A DNA stretch of 64,000 bases. Origin: Campylobacter pinnipediorum subsp. caledonicus (GTDB lineage Bacteria; Campylobacterota; Campylobacteria; Campylobacterales; Campylobacteraceae). The stretch covers positions 1,178,001 to 1,242,000 of the forward strand of contig NZ_CP017258.1 of NCBI RefSeq assembly GCF_002022005.1, in the 5' to 3' direction. Positions 1 to 7,245 of this stretch are shown here, one piece after another; within the stretch, counting starts at the first letter, position 1, and every line of letters starts with the position of its first letter. The translations under genes and the position numbers were made by a program. The notes under the pieces were generated by a model. That model was not told the origin of the DNA. It worked only from the letters and a program-made list of their open reading frames with translations, and made no database searches.

Positions 1-2
1 TT

Positions 3-158
3 GACAAAGAAAAACATGAAGAAATTGCCGATTATTTGCTTAGCGAATTAGCGATAAGAGAAAAGCGAATAGAACACCTAATTATCATGCAAGAGCCTGA
101 GACAAAGCAAAAAACAACAGGTAAAACAAATGCAAGAGCCAAAGCAAAAGCAGCCTAA
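3..158 (+). CDS. C-terminal end of small hypothetical protein upstream of fliA (partial)
   Basis: A reading frame open from the window edge encodes 51 residues, is charged and Lys/Ala-rich at its end, and stops at 158. It overlaps the fliA start by 29 bases, as expected for a co-transcribed gene. In C. jejuni a small uncharacterised gene lies between flhG and fliA (recalled gene order), and this is probably its counterpart. No function can be read from the fragment. Confidence 0.5.
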   Translation, partial: DKEKHEEIADYLLSELAIREKRIEHLIIMQEPETKQKTTGKTNARAKAKAA

Positions 159-834
159 TCCTTATCAAAATGCTATTAAAAAAGAACAAGATGAAATTGT
201 TTTATCATATATGCCTGCATTAAAAACAATGGCATTTCGCCTAAAAGAGAGACTTCCGGCAAATATAGAAGTAAGTGAGCTTATAAGCATAGGTGTGGAA
301 GAGATGATAAAACTCAGCAGAAAATATGACAAAACACAAAATAATTCTTTTTGGGGATACGCTAGAAAAAGAGTTTATGGCTCCATGCTTGATTATCTAA
401 GAAGTCTTGATCTAGTAAGTAGATCAAACAGAAAACTCATCCGCCAAATAAATAAAGCCGTAGATGAGTATTTTAATAAATTTGAAGAAGAGCCTGATGA
501 TGAATATCTGGCTAAAGTCTTAAATGAAGATATAGAAAAGATAAAAAATGCAAGAAATGCAAATATGGTAAGTTCTGTTTTATCGCTAGATGAGCAAATA
601 GGCACTTTAAGTAGTGAAAACACAGAAGAAACTGTCTCAAGAGATGACTTGATTCAAAAAATTGAAAATGTTTTAAATAACTTTACACAAAGAGAACAAC
701 TTATAATACAACTTTATTATTATGAAGAGCTGAGTTTAAAGGAAATAAGTGAAATTTTAGAAATAAGTGAAGGTAGAATTTCTCAAATTCACAAAAGACT
801 ATTAACTAAAATAAGAGAAAATTTGGAGGGTTAA
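130..834 (+). CDS. fliA: Flagellar sigma factor FliA (sigma 28)
   Basis: This is the 234-residue RNA polymerase sigma factor for late flagellar genes. Region 2 (about residues 25-90) holds the GVEEMIKLSRKYD and FWGYARKRVYGSMLDYLR segments, and region 4 (about 180-232) ends in the helix-turn-helix LSLKEISEILEISEGRISQIHKR. The length is normal for the family. The ATG at 130 is the only in-frame ATG before residue 28. The gene overlaps the preceding small gene and shares one base with fliM, so it is co-transcribed with the switch genes. The first ten or so codons resemble a stretch 43 bases upstream, which suggests a local duplication formed this start. Confidence 0.95.
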   Translation: MQEPKQKQPNPYQNAIKKEQDEIVLSYMPALKTMAFRLKERLPANIEVSELISIGVEEMIKLSRKYDKTQNNSFWGYARKRVYGSMLDYLRSLDLVSRSNRKLIRQINKAVDEYFNKFEEEPDDEYLAKVLNEDIEKIKNARNANMVSSVLSLDEQIGTLSSENTEETVSRDDLIQKIENVLNNFTQREQLIIQLYYYEELSLKEISEILEISEGRISQIHKRLLTKIRENLEG

Positions 835-1934
835 TGGCTGATATTTTAAGTCAAGAAGAGATAGATGCGTTACTTGAGGTTGTTGATGGAGACACAGAGC
901 CACATGATATAGAATCACACTCTAGCGACAACAGTGAACAAAAACAAATCATTATATATGACTTTAAGCGTCCAAATCGTGTATCAAAAGAGCAACTTCG
1001 TGCAATAAAAGGGATACACGATAAACTAGCCAGAAACCTAGCTTCTCAAATTTCTAGTGTCATGAGAAGCATAGTTGAAATTAGGCTTCATAGTGTGGAT
1101 CAAATGACATACGGCGAGTTTTTGATGAGTCTTCCAAGCCCCACAAGTTTTAATGTGTTTTCTATAAAACCACTTGATGGAAATTGTATATTAGAAATAA
1201 ATCCAAGTATTGCATTTCCTATGATAGACAGATTGCTTGGTGGAAATGGCGAAAGTTTTGAAACCAACAGAGAACTAACAGAAATAGAGATAAACTTACT
1301 TGATGCTATACTAAGAATGATAATGCAAAGACTAAAAGAGAGTTGGTCTATGATAACTGATATGTATCCAAATGTTGAGGCCAAGGAAAGTAGCCCGAAT
1401 GTTGTTCAAATCGTATCTCAAAATGAAATTGTAATAATGGTAGTAATGGAGATAATAGTAGGAAACTCGAGCGGAATGATAAATATATGTTATCCTGTAA
1501 TATATCTTGAACCTATCTTATCTCGCTTGGCAAATAGAGATATAATGCTTGGGGAAACAAGCGCTAAAAAAAGTAGAAATAAAGAACTAAAAACATTGAT
1601 AGGAAGAGCTGAAATTTTATACGAAGCCATACTCGGAAAAACAGTAATTAGTGTAAATGAATTTCTTGATTTGAAAGAAGGAGATATATTAAGGCTCGAT
1701 AGAGGAGCTGATGATAAAGCAATAGTTGCCATTGATAAAAAAGAGGTATTTTTAGCAGAAGTTGGGCTTTATAGATTTAGAAAATCTATAAAAATAGAAC
1801 AATTAATAAGATCAGATAAAGATGAAATAAAAAATATACTAGAAAAATACGAAGAGGAAAGAAAAGCAAAACTTTTAGCATACGAGCAAGAAGAGAAACA
1901 AAGACAAGAGGAAGAACAACGCAATGATGAATGA
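834..1934 (+). CDS. fliM: Flagellar motor switch protein FliM
   Basis: A 366-residue C-ring protein that binds phosphorylated CheY and sets rotation direction. The N-terminal LSQEEIDALL segment (residues 4-13) is the CheY-P binding motif. The middle CheC-like domain follows (about 45-240, with PSPTSFNVFS and the FPMIDRLLGG stretch), and a C-terminal SpoA domain lies at about 255-330. The tail is Lys/Glu-rich, as in Campylobacter. An upstream GGAGG overlaps the end of fliA. The stop codon lies inside the fliY start region, indicating translational coupling. Confidence 0.96.
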   Translation: MADILSQEEIDALLEVVDGDTEPHDIESHSSDNSEQKQIIIYDFKRPNRVSKEQLRAIKGIHDKLARNLASQISSVMRSIVEIRLHSVDQMTYGEFLMSLPSPTSFNVFSIKPLDGNCILEINPSIAFPMIDRLLGGNGESFETNRELTEIEINLLDAILRMIMQRLKESWSMITDMYPNVEAKESSPNVVQIVSQNEIVIMVVMEIIVGNSSGMINICYPVIYLEPILSRLANRDIMLGETSAKKSRNKELKTLIGRAEILYEAILGKTVISVNEFLDLKEGDILRLDRGADDKAIVAIDKKEVFLAEVGLYRFRKSIKIEQLIRSDKDEIKNILEKYEEERKAKLLAYEQEEKQRQEEEQRNDE

Positions 1935-2778
1935 ATTTTTTAATATATTCTCAAATGAAATAAAGGCTACAGTTGAAGGGCTTACAGGTAAAATACCAGA
2001 GATTGGAGAGAGAAATGACTTTGATGCAAAAACGCAAAATGGCATTAAAACACCTCTTGCAACTTCAAACATAGCCATAAAAGGCGAATGCAATGCAAAA
2101 GGGATGCTTGTTTGCACACCTGTACTCATAAGTGCTATTGGCGAATGGATGATGGGCGAGGAAGAGATAACAAAAAATGAAAATTTAAGTGAAGATGACC
2201 TAGATGCAGCAAAAGAGATTTTTTCAAATCTTATAGGTGCATTTAATACATCATTGGGTGCTCAAAAAAATCTACCAAAACTAAGCTTTGAAGTCCTTGG
2301 TGTAAATTTTTTAAAAGAAGATGATAATTTAAATCTAAGTGACTTTGAAAAATTATATCTTTTTAATATAAAGATAGAAGATTTAGATGAATATATAGGA
2401 TTTGTTGGGGACATAGAATTTAATCAAGCAATAGATCCAAGCCAAAAAAAAGAAGAAAGTAAACAACCACAAAAACAAAACACAACAAACAATTCAGGAA
2501 ATTTAACAACAGAAGAGATGAGAAATATAGGTCTTATAATGGATGTAAGACTACCTATAAGGGTAAGAATAGGCTCTAAGAGAATGCTGTTAAAAGATGT
2601 TTTATCAATGGATATAGGATCTGTAATAGAGCTAAATCAACTTGCAAATGATCCTCTTGAAATTTTAATAGGTGATAAAGTGATAGCATATGGAGAGGTT
2701 GTTATTGTTGATGGAAACTTTGGTATACAAATCACACAAATAGGCTCAAAAAGAGAAAGGCTTGAACAATTAAAATGA
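1924..2778 (+). CDS. fliY: Flagellar motor switch protein FliY/FliN
   Basis: A 284-residue C-ring component of the FliY type found in Campylobacter and Helicobacter. The C-terminal FliN/SpoA domain is clear (about residues 195-275: IGLIMDVRLPIRVRIG, then VIAYGEVVIVDGNFGIQI). The N-terminal half is a diverged CheC-like region, and a Gln/Asn/Lys-rich linker (about 172-195) joins the two. It overlaps fliM by 11 bases. The second ATG at 1927 is an equally possible start. Assignment to the switch complex rests on the SpoA domain and the fliA-fliM context. Confidence 0.93.
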   Translation: MMNEFFNIFSNEIKATVEGLTGKIPEIGERNDFDAKTQNGIKTPLATSNIAIKGECNAKGMLVCTPVLISAIGEWMMGEEEITKNENLSEDDLDAAKEIFSNLIGAFNTSLGAQKNLPKLSFEVLGVNFLKEDDNLNLSDFEKLYLFNIKIEDLDEYIGFVGDIEFNQAIDPSQKKEESKQPQKQNTTNNSGNLTTEEMRNIGLIMDVRLPIRVRIGSKRMLLKDVLSMDIGSVIELNQLANDPLEILIGDKVIAYGEVVIVDGNFGIQITQIGSKRERLEQLK

Positions 2779-3362
2779 AATTTATAAATGAATTTACAAG
2801 CTATAAAGATAAGATTAAAATATCTGAAAATAGCGTAACTTTTTTTGGCTCAGCAAGATTTAAATCCGATAATAAATATTGTAAAAGCGCAAAAGAATTA
2901 GCTTTTATGTTAAGTGAAAATGGTATAAACATAATCACTGGTGGTGGCGATGGAATAATGGGAGCGGCAAACGAAGGTGCATACAAAAGCAAAAAATCAC
3001 AAAGCATAGGCTTTAATATAAAACTACCCTTTGAACAACAAATAAATAACTTTACTAGCTATAGTTTTATATTTTCAAACTTCTTGCCTAGAAAATTTGC
3101 ACTTATACAACATTCAAAAGCCTTTGTTGTATTTCCTGGAGGATTTGGAACTCTTGATGAGCTATTTGAGGTCTTAGTTTTATCACAAACAAAACTCAAA
3201 AAAGCAAAAATTTTCTTATATGGTGTTGATTTTTGGGAAAAACTTGATGATTTTATAAAAACTACATTATTAAACGAAAATGCGATAGATACAGACAGTT
3301 TGAAACTATATAAAATCACAGATGATTTAGACTTTATTAAAAACGAAATTTTAAATATTTAA
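2775..3362 (+). CDS. LOG-family (TIGR00730) Rossmann-fold protein
   Basis: This 195-residue protein of the LOG/lysine-decarboxylase-like family has the signature GGGDGIMGAANEGA (about residues 56-69) and PGGFGTLDELFEVL (about 120-133). Plant and some bacterial members are cytokinin riboside 5'-monophosphate phosphoribohydrolases, acting on nucleoside monophosphates. The substrate in Campylobacter is not known. It overlaps the fliY stop by four bases (ATGA), so it is translated from the flagellar transcript, although nothing in the protein suggests a flagellar role. Confidence 0.85.
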   Translation: MKFINEFTSYKDKIKISENSVTFFGSARFKSDNKYCKSAKELAFMLSENGINIITGGGDGIMGAANEGAYKSKKSQSIGFNIKLPFEQQINNFTSYSFIFSNFLPRKFALIQHSKAFVVFPGGFGTLDELFEVLVLSQTKLKKAKIFLYGVDFWEKLDDFIKTTLLNENAIDTDSLKLYKITDDLDFIKNEILNI

Positions 3363-3372
3363 AAAAATAAAA

Positions 3373-3378
3373 TATAAT
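3373..3378 (+). promoter_or_regulatory. Putative sigma-70 -10 box for mnmA
   Basis: TATAAT lies 32 bases before the mnmA ATG in an A/T-rich gap after the LOG gene, which fits the Campylobacter pattern of a conserved -10 without a clear -35. An AAAGG ribosome-binding site follows. Confidence 0.5.
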
Positions 3379-3410
3379 CCAAATTTCAAAATTTAAAATA
3401 AAAGGTTCAC

Positions 3411-4430
3411 ATGAAAATAATGGTTGCAATGAGTGGCGGAGTAGATAGCACTATGACCGCTAAATTTTTAAAAGAGCAAGGACATGAAGTACAAGGTTGT
3501 TATATGAAACTTCATTCCAAGCCAGGATATCACGAAGAAAATATAAGAAAAGTTAAAAAAGTTGGTGAATATCTTGGTATAAAGGTTCACATTTTGGATT
3601 TGCAAGATGAGTTTAACAAATATGTCTATGATCCATTTATAAATCTATATAAAAATGGAAAAACACCAAACCCTTGCGCATTATGTAATAAATTTATAAA
3701 ACTTGGTGCTTTGCTTGATTTTGCAAAGGAAAATGACTGTGAAAAACTAGCTACAGGTCACTATATACAAATAATTGATGGCTTAATAACATCAGCAAAA
3801 GATGACACCAAAGATCAAAGTTATTTCTTAGCTCAGGTTCCAAGAGAGATACTAAAAGATGTTCTCTTCCCACTTGGAGATAAATTTAAAAAAGACATAA
3901 AAGAACTTGCAAAAAGTGTTGATGTGCTTAAAGAATTTGGAGAACAAGCTGAAAGTAGCGAGATATGCTTTGTTGATAAAACATATATAGAGGTATTGCA
4001 AAAACACTATAATACAAGCTTGCCTGGGAAAGTTGTTGATAAAAGTGGCAAAGAGATAGGGACACACCAAGGATATATGCACTACACTATCGGGAAAAGA
4101 CGTGGCTTTGAAATACACGGCGCGCACGAACCACATTTTGTGCTTAAAATCAATGCTGACAAAAACGAGATAGTCGTGGGTTCAAAAGATGATTTAAAAG
4201 AGAACAAAGTAACACTTGAAAACGTAAATATGTTTATAGATGATTTAGAGTTCGATTGTGATGTAAAAATAAGATATAGAAGCCCTAAAATCAAAGCAAG
4301 AGCAAAAATAGACACGATAAATAATACTGCTATATTAAACTTAAGCGAAGATGCCTACGGAGTAGCGCAAGGACAACTTTGTGTTATGTATAAAGGCGAT
4401 CAAGTTATAGCAAGTGGTTTTATTGTTTAA
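3411..4430 (+). CDS. mnmA: tRNA-specific 2-thiouridylase MnmA
   Basis: A 339-residue cytoplasmic enzyme that thiolates U34 in Lys, Glu and Gln tRNAs with ATP and persulfide sulfur. The PP-loop SGGVDS is at residues 8-13. The catalytic Cys is C89 within NPCALCN, and the second persulfide-forming Cys is C186 in SSEICFV. ATGHY and SYFLAQ are also family motifs. Length is normal. It has its own -10 box and is followed by a terminator, so it is probably monocistronic. Confidence 0.95.
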   Translation: MKIMVAMSGGVDSTMTAKFLKEQGHEVQGCYMKLHSKPGYHEENIRKVKKVGEYLGIKVHILDLQDEFNKYVYDPFINLYKNGKTPNPCALCNKFIKLGALLDFAKENDCEKLATGHYIQIIDGLITSAKDDTKDQSYFLAQVPREILKDVLFPLGDKFKKDIKELAKSVDVLKEFGEQAESSEICFVDKTYIEVLQKHYNTSLPGKVVDKSGKEIGTHQGYMHYTIGKRRGFEIHGAHEPHFVLKINADKNEIVVGSKDDLKENKVTLENVNMFIDDLEFDCDVKIRYRSPKIKARAKIDTINNTAILNLSEDAYGVAQGQLCVMYKGDQVIASGFIV

Positions 4431-4442
4431 CAAAATCTCATT

Positions 4443-4469
4443 AATTAGTCCTAAAATATAGGACTAATT
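4443..4469 (+). terminator. Rho-independent terminator after mnmA
   Basis: An 11-bp perfect stem (AATTAGTCCTA / TAGGACTAATT) with a 5-base loop starts 12 bases after the mnmA stop and is followed by a short T stretch. Confidence 0.75.
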
Positions 4470-4584
4470 TTAACTTATTTAACAATAATTATTAAATAAA
4501 CAATATAATTCTTATCTTAATTTATAAATTTTTATCTGTTTACAAAACATAAATTATTGTAATAAATTTCATAACTACAATTTT

Positions 4585-4603
4585 TTACAATATAAGGTTG
4601 TAA
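4585..4603 (+). promoter_or_regulatory. Possible operator upstream of the symporter gene
   Basis: TTACAA-N7-TTGTAA forms an inverted repeat 32 bases before the symporter start, within the 205-base gap that otherwise holds only the mnmA terminator and A/T-rich DNA. Related TACAA/TTGTAA words occur nearby. No regulator can be named. Confidence 0.25.
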
Positions 4604-4635
4604 TTTTAGATAGATACAAAATTCAAGGAGTTTTA

Positions 4636-6078
4636 TTGAGTACCTTACAGACCATATCGTTAGCTGGCTTGGTTATATATTTTGCTGTGTTACTTTTTAT
4701 AGTAGCAAAAGAAAAGAAAAACAACAATACTATTGATTACTTTTTTGCAGGCAGGTCTTTGCCATTTTGGGCTTTGTCTATAACCTTTATAGCATCTTGG
4801 TGGGGTGCTGGTTCGGCACTATCCACAGCAGACCTTGCCTACTCAGATGGACTTGGTGCATTTTGGTATTATGGTGTGCCTGTGCTTATATCTACTTTTT
4901 TGATGATAGTTGGCTCAAAAGCTATAAGAAGGGTTGAGTATTTAACACAAGGTGAGATGATGGAAGCTAGATACTCAAAAATCACTTCTAAATTTCTTTC
5001 AATTATGATACTTATTTTTATGACATTTACAGCAGCATCTCAGATGGTAGGCATAGGAAATTTTTTTGGCACATATCTAGAAATGCAATATGAAACGGCC
5101 GTAATAATAGGCGCTGTTATAGTTTTGATATATTCAACATTTGGCGGTTTTCGTGGTGTTGTTTTGACAGACATTATACAATTTGTTTTACTTGGGATTT
5201 CAGCCATAGCTGTATTTGTAGTAGCTATAAGCAATACTGGTGGCTTTTTAGATATAGCAACTACAGCAAAAAGCCTAGGTAAAGATAACTATATGAGCAT
5301 AAGCGATGGAGCATCAAAATATATGATGTATGTTATAACCTTTGGTTGTGCTTGGATGATACAAGCAAATGTTTGGCAAAGAATTTCAGCAACAAAAAGC
5401 GATAAAGATGCTTATAAAATGACAGTTATGAGCTTTTTTGCTTATATTCCACTTTATTTAATAGTAGTTTTTACAGGCATGGCCGGGATAGTTCTTTTTG
5501 ATAAAATGCCAGAAGGCGGTGTTGTAACGGCCATAGTTACGGAGTATATGTCACCAATTCTTGGGGCTATTGTTTTTGTTGGAATTTCAGCAGCTATTAT
5601 GTCTACTATGGACTCACTTATAAATACGGGTGCAATGACACTTACCATGGATTTAGCCGAAAAAGAAAAAAGCGAAAAAGAAAAACTAGCATTTTCTCGT
5701 ATAGCAACGCTTATAGTCACCATTATAGCACTTGTTATTTCTTTAAGGATTAGATCTATTTTGGAGATTTCTTGGATAGCCTCTGATATCATAACAACTG
5801 GTGTTTTTATACCTTTGGTTTTTGGTTTTATTTATAGAAGAGGGAATTCAAAAGGAGCGATAGCTTCTATGGGATTTGGACTTATTTATTGTCTTTACAA
5901 TCTTATTAGAAGTTTTGAGCCGTCTATGCCAGCATTTTGGGAGCCAAACTCAACAGCACAAGTCATAATCGGAGTAAGTAGCTCAGCCATAATATATTTT
6001 ATAGTTAGTGCTTTAACAAAACCAGAATATGAAAAAGCTGATAAATTCATCAAAATGGCAAACATATTTAAAAAATAG
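4636..6078 (+). CDS. Sodium:solute symporter family protein
   Basis: A 480-residue inner-membrane protein of the SSS family, with about 13 hydrophobic segments. The N-terminal block with DYFFAGRSLPFWALS (about residues 34-48) and the SWWGAG segment are typical. The conserved core FGGFRGVVLTDIIQ (about 168-181) resembles the sodium-site region of SSS members. The TTG start is chosen from the AAGGAG six bases upstream. The substrate (an amino acid, organic acid or similar) cannot be deduced. It stands alone, with a terminator on each side. Confidence 0.88.
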   Translation: MSTLQTISLAGLVIYFAVLLFIVAKEKKNNNTIDYFFAGRSLPFWALSITFIASWWGAGSALSTADLAYSDGLGAFWYYGVPVLISTFLMIVGSKAIRRVEYLTQGEMMEARYSKITSKFLSIMILIFMTFTAASQMVGIGNFFGTYLEMQYETAVIIGAVIVLIYSTFGGFRGVVLTDIIQFVLLGISAIAVFVVAISNTGGFLDIATTAKSLGKDNYMSISDGASKYMMYVITFGCAWMIQANVWQRISATKSDKDAYKMTVMSFFAYIPLYLIVVFTGMAGIVLFDKMPEGGVVTAIVTEYMSPILGAIVFVGISAAIMSTMDSLINTGAMTLTMDLAEKEKSEKEKLAFSRIATLIVTIIALVISLRIRSILEISWIASDIITTGVFIPLVFGFIYRRGNSKGAIASMGFGLIYCLYNLIRSFEPSMPAFWEPNSTAQVIIGVSSSAIIYFIVSALTKPEYEKADKFIKMANIFKK

Positions 6079-6080
6079 TT

Positions 6081-6109
6081 TTTATTCCACCAAAAAAAGG
6101 TGGAATAAA
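6081..6109. terminator. Bidirectional terminator between the symporter and SbmA-like genes
   Basis: An 11-bp perfect stem (TTTATTCCACC / GGTGGAATAAA) with a 7-A loop lies between two convergent stop codons. T-rich sequence follows on the plus side and A/T-rich sequence on the other. Confidence 0.8.
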
Positions 6110-6110
6110 T

Positions 6111-7082
6111 TTATTTTTTCTTATACTCTATACTAATTTCAAATTCTTTTAAACGCTTATGAATAGATCTAAGCTCAGTTATAGTCTTCCAGTTATCTAT
6201 AAAAATACTAAAACTTGAACGAACTTGTGAAAATGCATTACTTACCTGAACCAAGATACCAAGCGTTATAAGCCCAGTAAAAAGCCCCTCTCCCATGATA
6301 ATATACGGAACAATAACCAAAATTTGAGAAAAAGAATAAAGCCAAATATTAAAATAACCATAATGCAAAAATAGTCTTGAATAATTAAATTTCAAGCCAA
6401 TAAAAAGCTCGGTTATAGTCTTTGTATCAGCATAATTGATCTTATCTTCTTCTGCATAAACAAGTTCTTTTCTAAAAGCAGCTTCTACTTTTTGATTGTT
6501 GTATTCCAAATTTGGCAATTTAATCCCAACCAACCAAGATAATATAAGCCCACCAATACTCACAAATAAGGCTATCCAGACTAAAGAACCAGGTATATCT
6601 TGTATATAATCAAGCTCAACTTTTTTACTAAGTTCCCACAAAATAGGAGTAAAGGCAATAAGTGTCATTATAGAATCTAAAATCTGAACACCCAAGCTTT
6701 CCATTATAGTACCAAATCTATATATATCCTCTTGCATACGCTGAGAACTTCCTTCTATATCTTTTTTTGACTTTTGCCAAAATTTTAAATAATCAAAAGT
6801 CATAGCCTCACGCCATCTAAAAACCCAATGGCTAGAAAAAAAACTGATTATCATTCTTACTAATATGTAAGGCATAACTATATATATAAATATCCTTATT
6901 GAAGCCCAAAAATCATCAATAGTGTGGTCTTTTATATTTTGCATAATGTCATAAAAATTTTTATACCAATCATTTATTTGGAGATTTAGATAAGTTTGAA
7001 ATATCAACAATAATACTATAAATGCAAAACCTCCATAAGCCCACATAGCCCATTTTTTACTATAAAAAAAAGATGAAAACAA
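6111..7082 (-). CDS. SbmA/BacA-like inner-membrane peptide transporter
   Basis: About 323 residues with six or so membrane segments, resembling SbmA/BacA proteins, which import peptides (microcins, Pro-rich peptides) using the proton gradient and resemble ABC membrane domains without an ATPase. Supporting segments are the N-terminal NLQINDWYKNFYD, HWVFRWREAMTFDYL, EGSSQRMQEDIYRF, and the C-terminal VSNAFSQVRSSFSIFIDNW. The TTG at 7082 is preferred because AAGGAG lies 5 bases before it; the GTG at 7088 overlaps that site. It is divergent from the TonB-dependent receptor, as in the C. jejuni Cj0178-Cj0182 block (recalled). Confidence 0.85.
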   Translation of the reverse strand: MFSSFFYSKKWAMWAYGGFAFIVLLLIFQTYLNLQINDWYKNFYDIMQNIKDHTIDDFWASIRIFIYIVMPYILVRMIISFFSSHWVFRWREAMTFDYLKFWQKSKKDIEGSSQRMQEDIYRFGTIMESLGVQILDSIMTLIAFTPILWELSKKVELDYIQDIPGSLVWIALFVSIGGLILSWLVGIKLPNLEYNNQKVEAAFRKELVYAEEDKINYADTKTITELFIGLKFNYSRLFLHYGYFNIWLYSFSQILVIVPYIIMGEGLFTGLITLGILVQVSNAFSQVRSSFSIFIDNWKTITELRSIHKRLKEFEISIEYKKK

Positions 7083-7191
7083 CAGCACTCCTTGAGTTAA
7101 ATTTATGGCGATAATATCTAAAAAAATATTAACAAATACAAAAATTTGATATTTATTAATATTTTTTATGATTATTTAAAAAGATTAAATG

Positions 7192-7213
7192 TAGAATTGC
7201 AACTTAGTTGCAA
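7192..7213 (+). promoter_or_regulatory. Receptor promoter with palindromic operator candidate
   Basis: A -10-like TAGAAT (7192-7197) runs into a perfect palindrome, TTGCAACT-T-AGTTGCAA (7197-7213), 33 bases before the receptor ATG. Its position over the likely transcription start suggests a repressor site. It does not match the classical Fur box. A looser A/T-rich GATATTTATTAATATTTT stretch near 7148 is a poorer Fur-like candidate. Confidence 0.45.
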
Positions 7214-7245
7214 ATATATTCAAATTAAAAAATCAAAGGAATTCA

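Noticed and set aside
7141-7180. Fur box upstream of the receptor gene
   Set aside because: The stretch is A/T-rich with GATATTTATTAATATT-like words, but the match to the dyad consensus is too loose to call.
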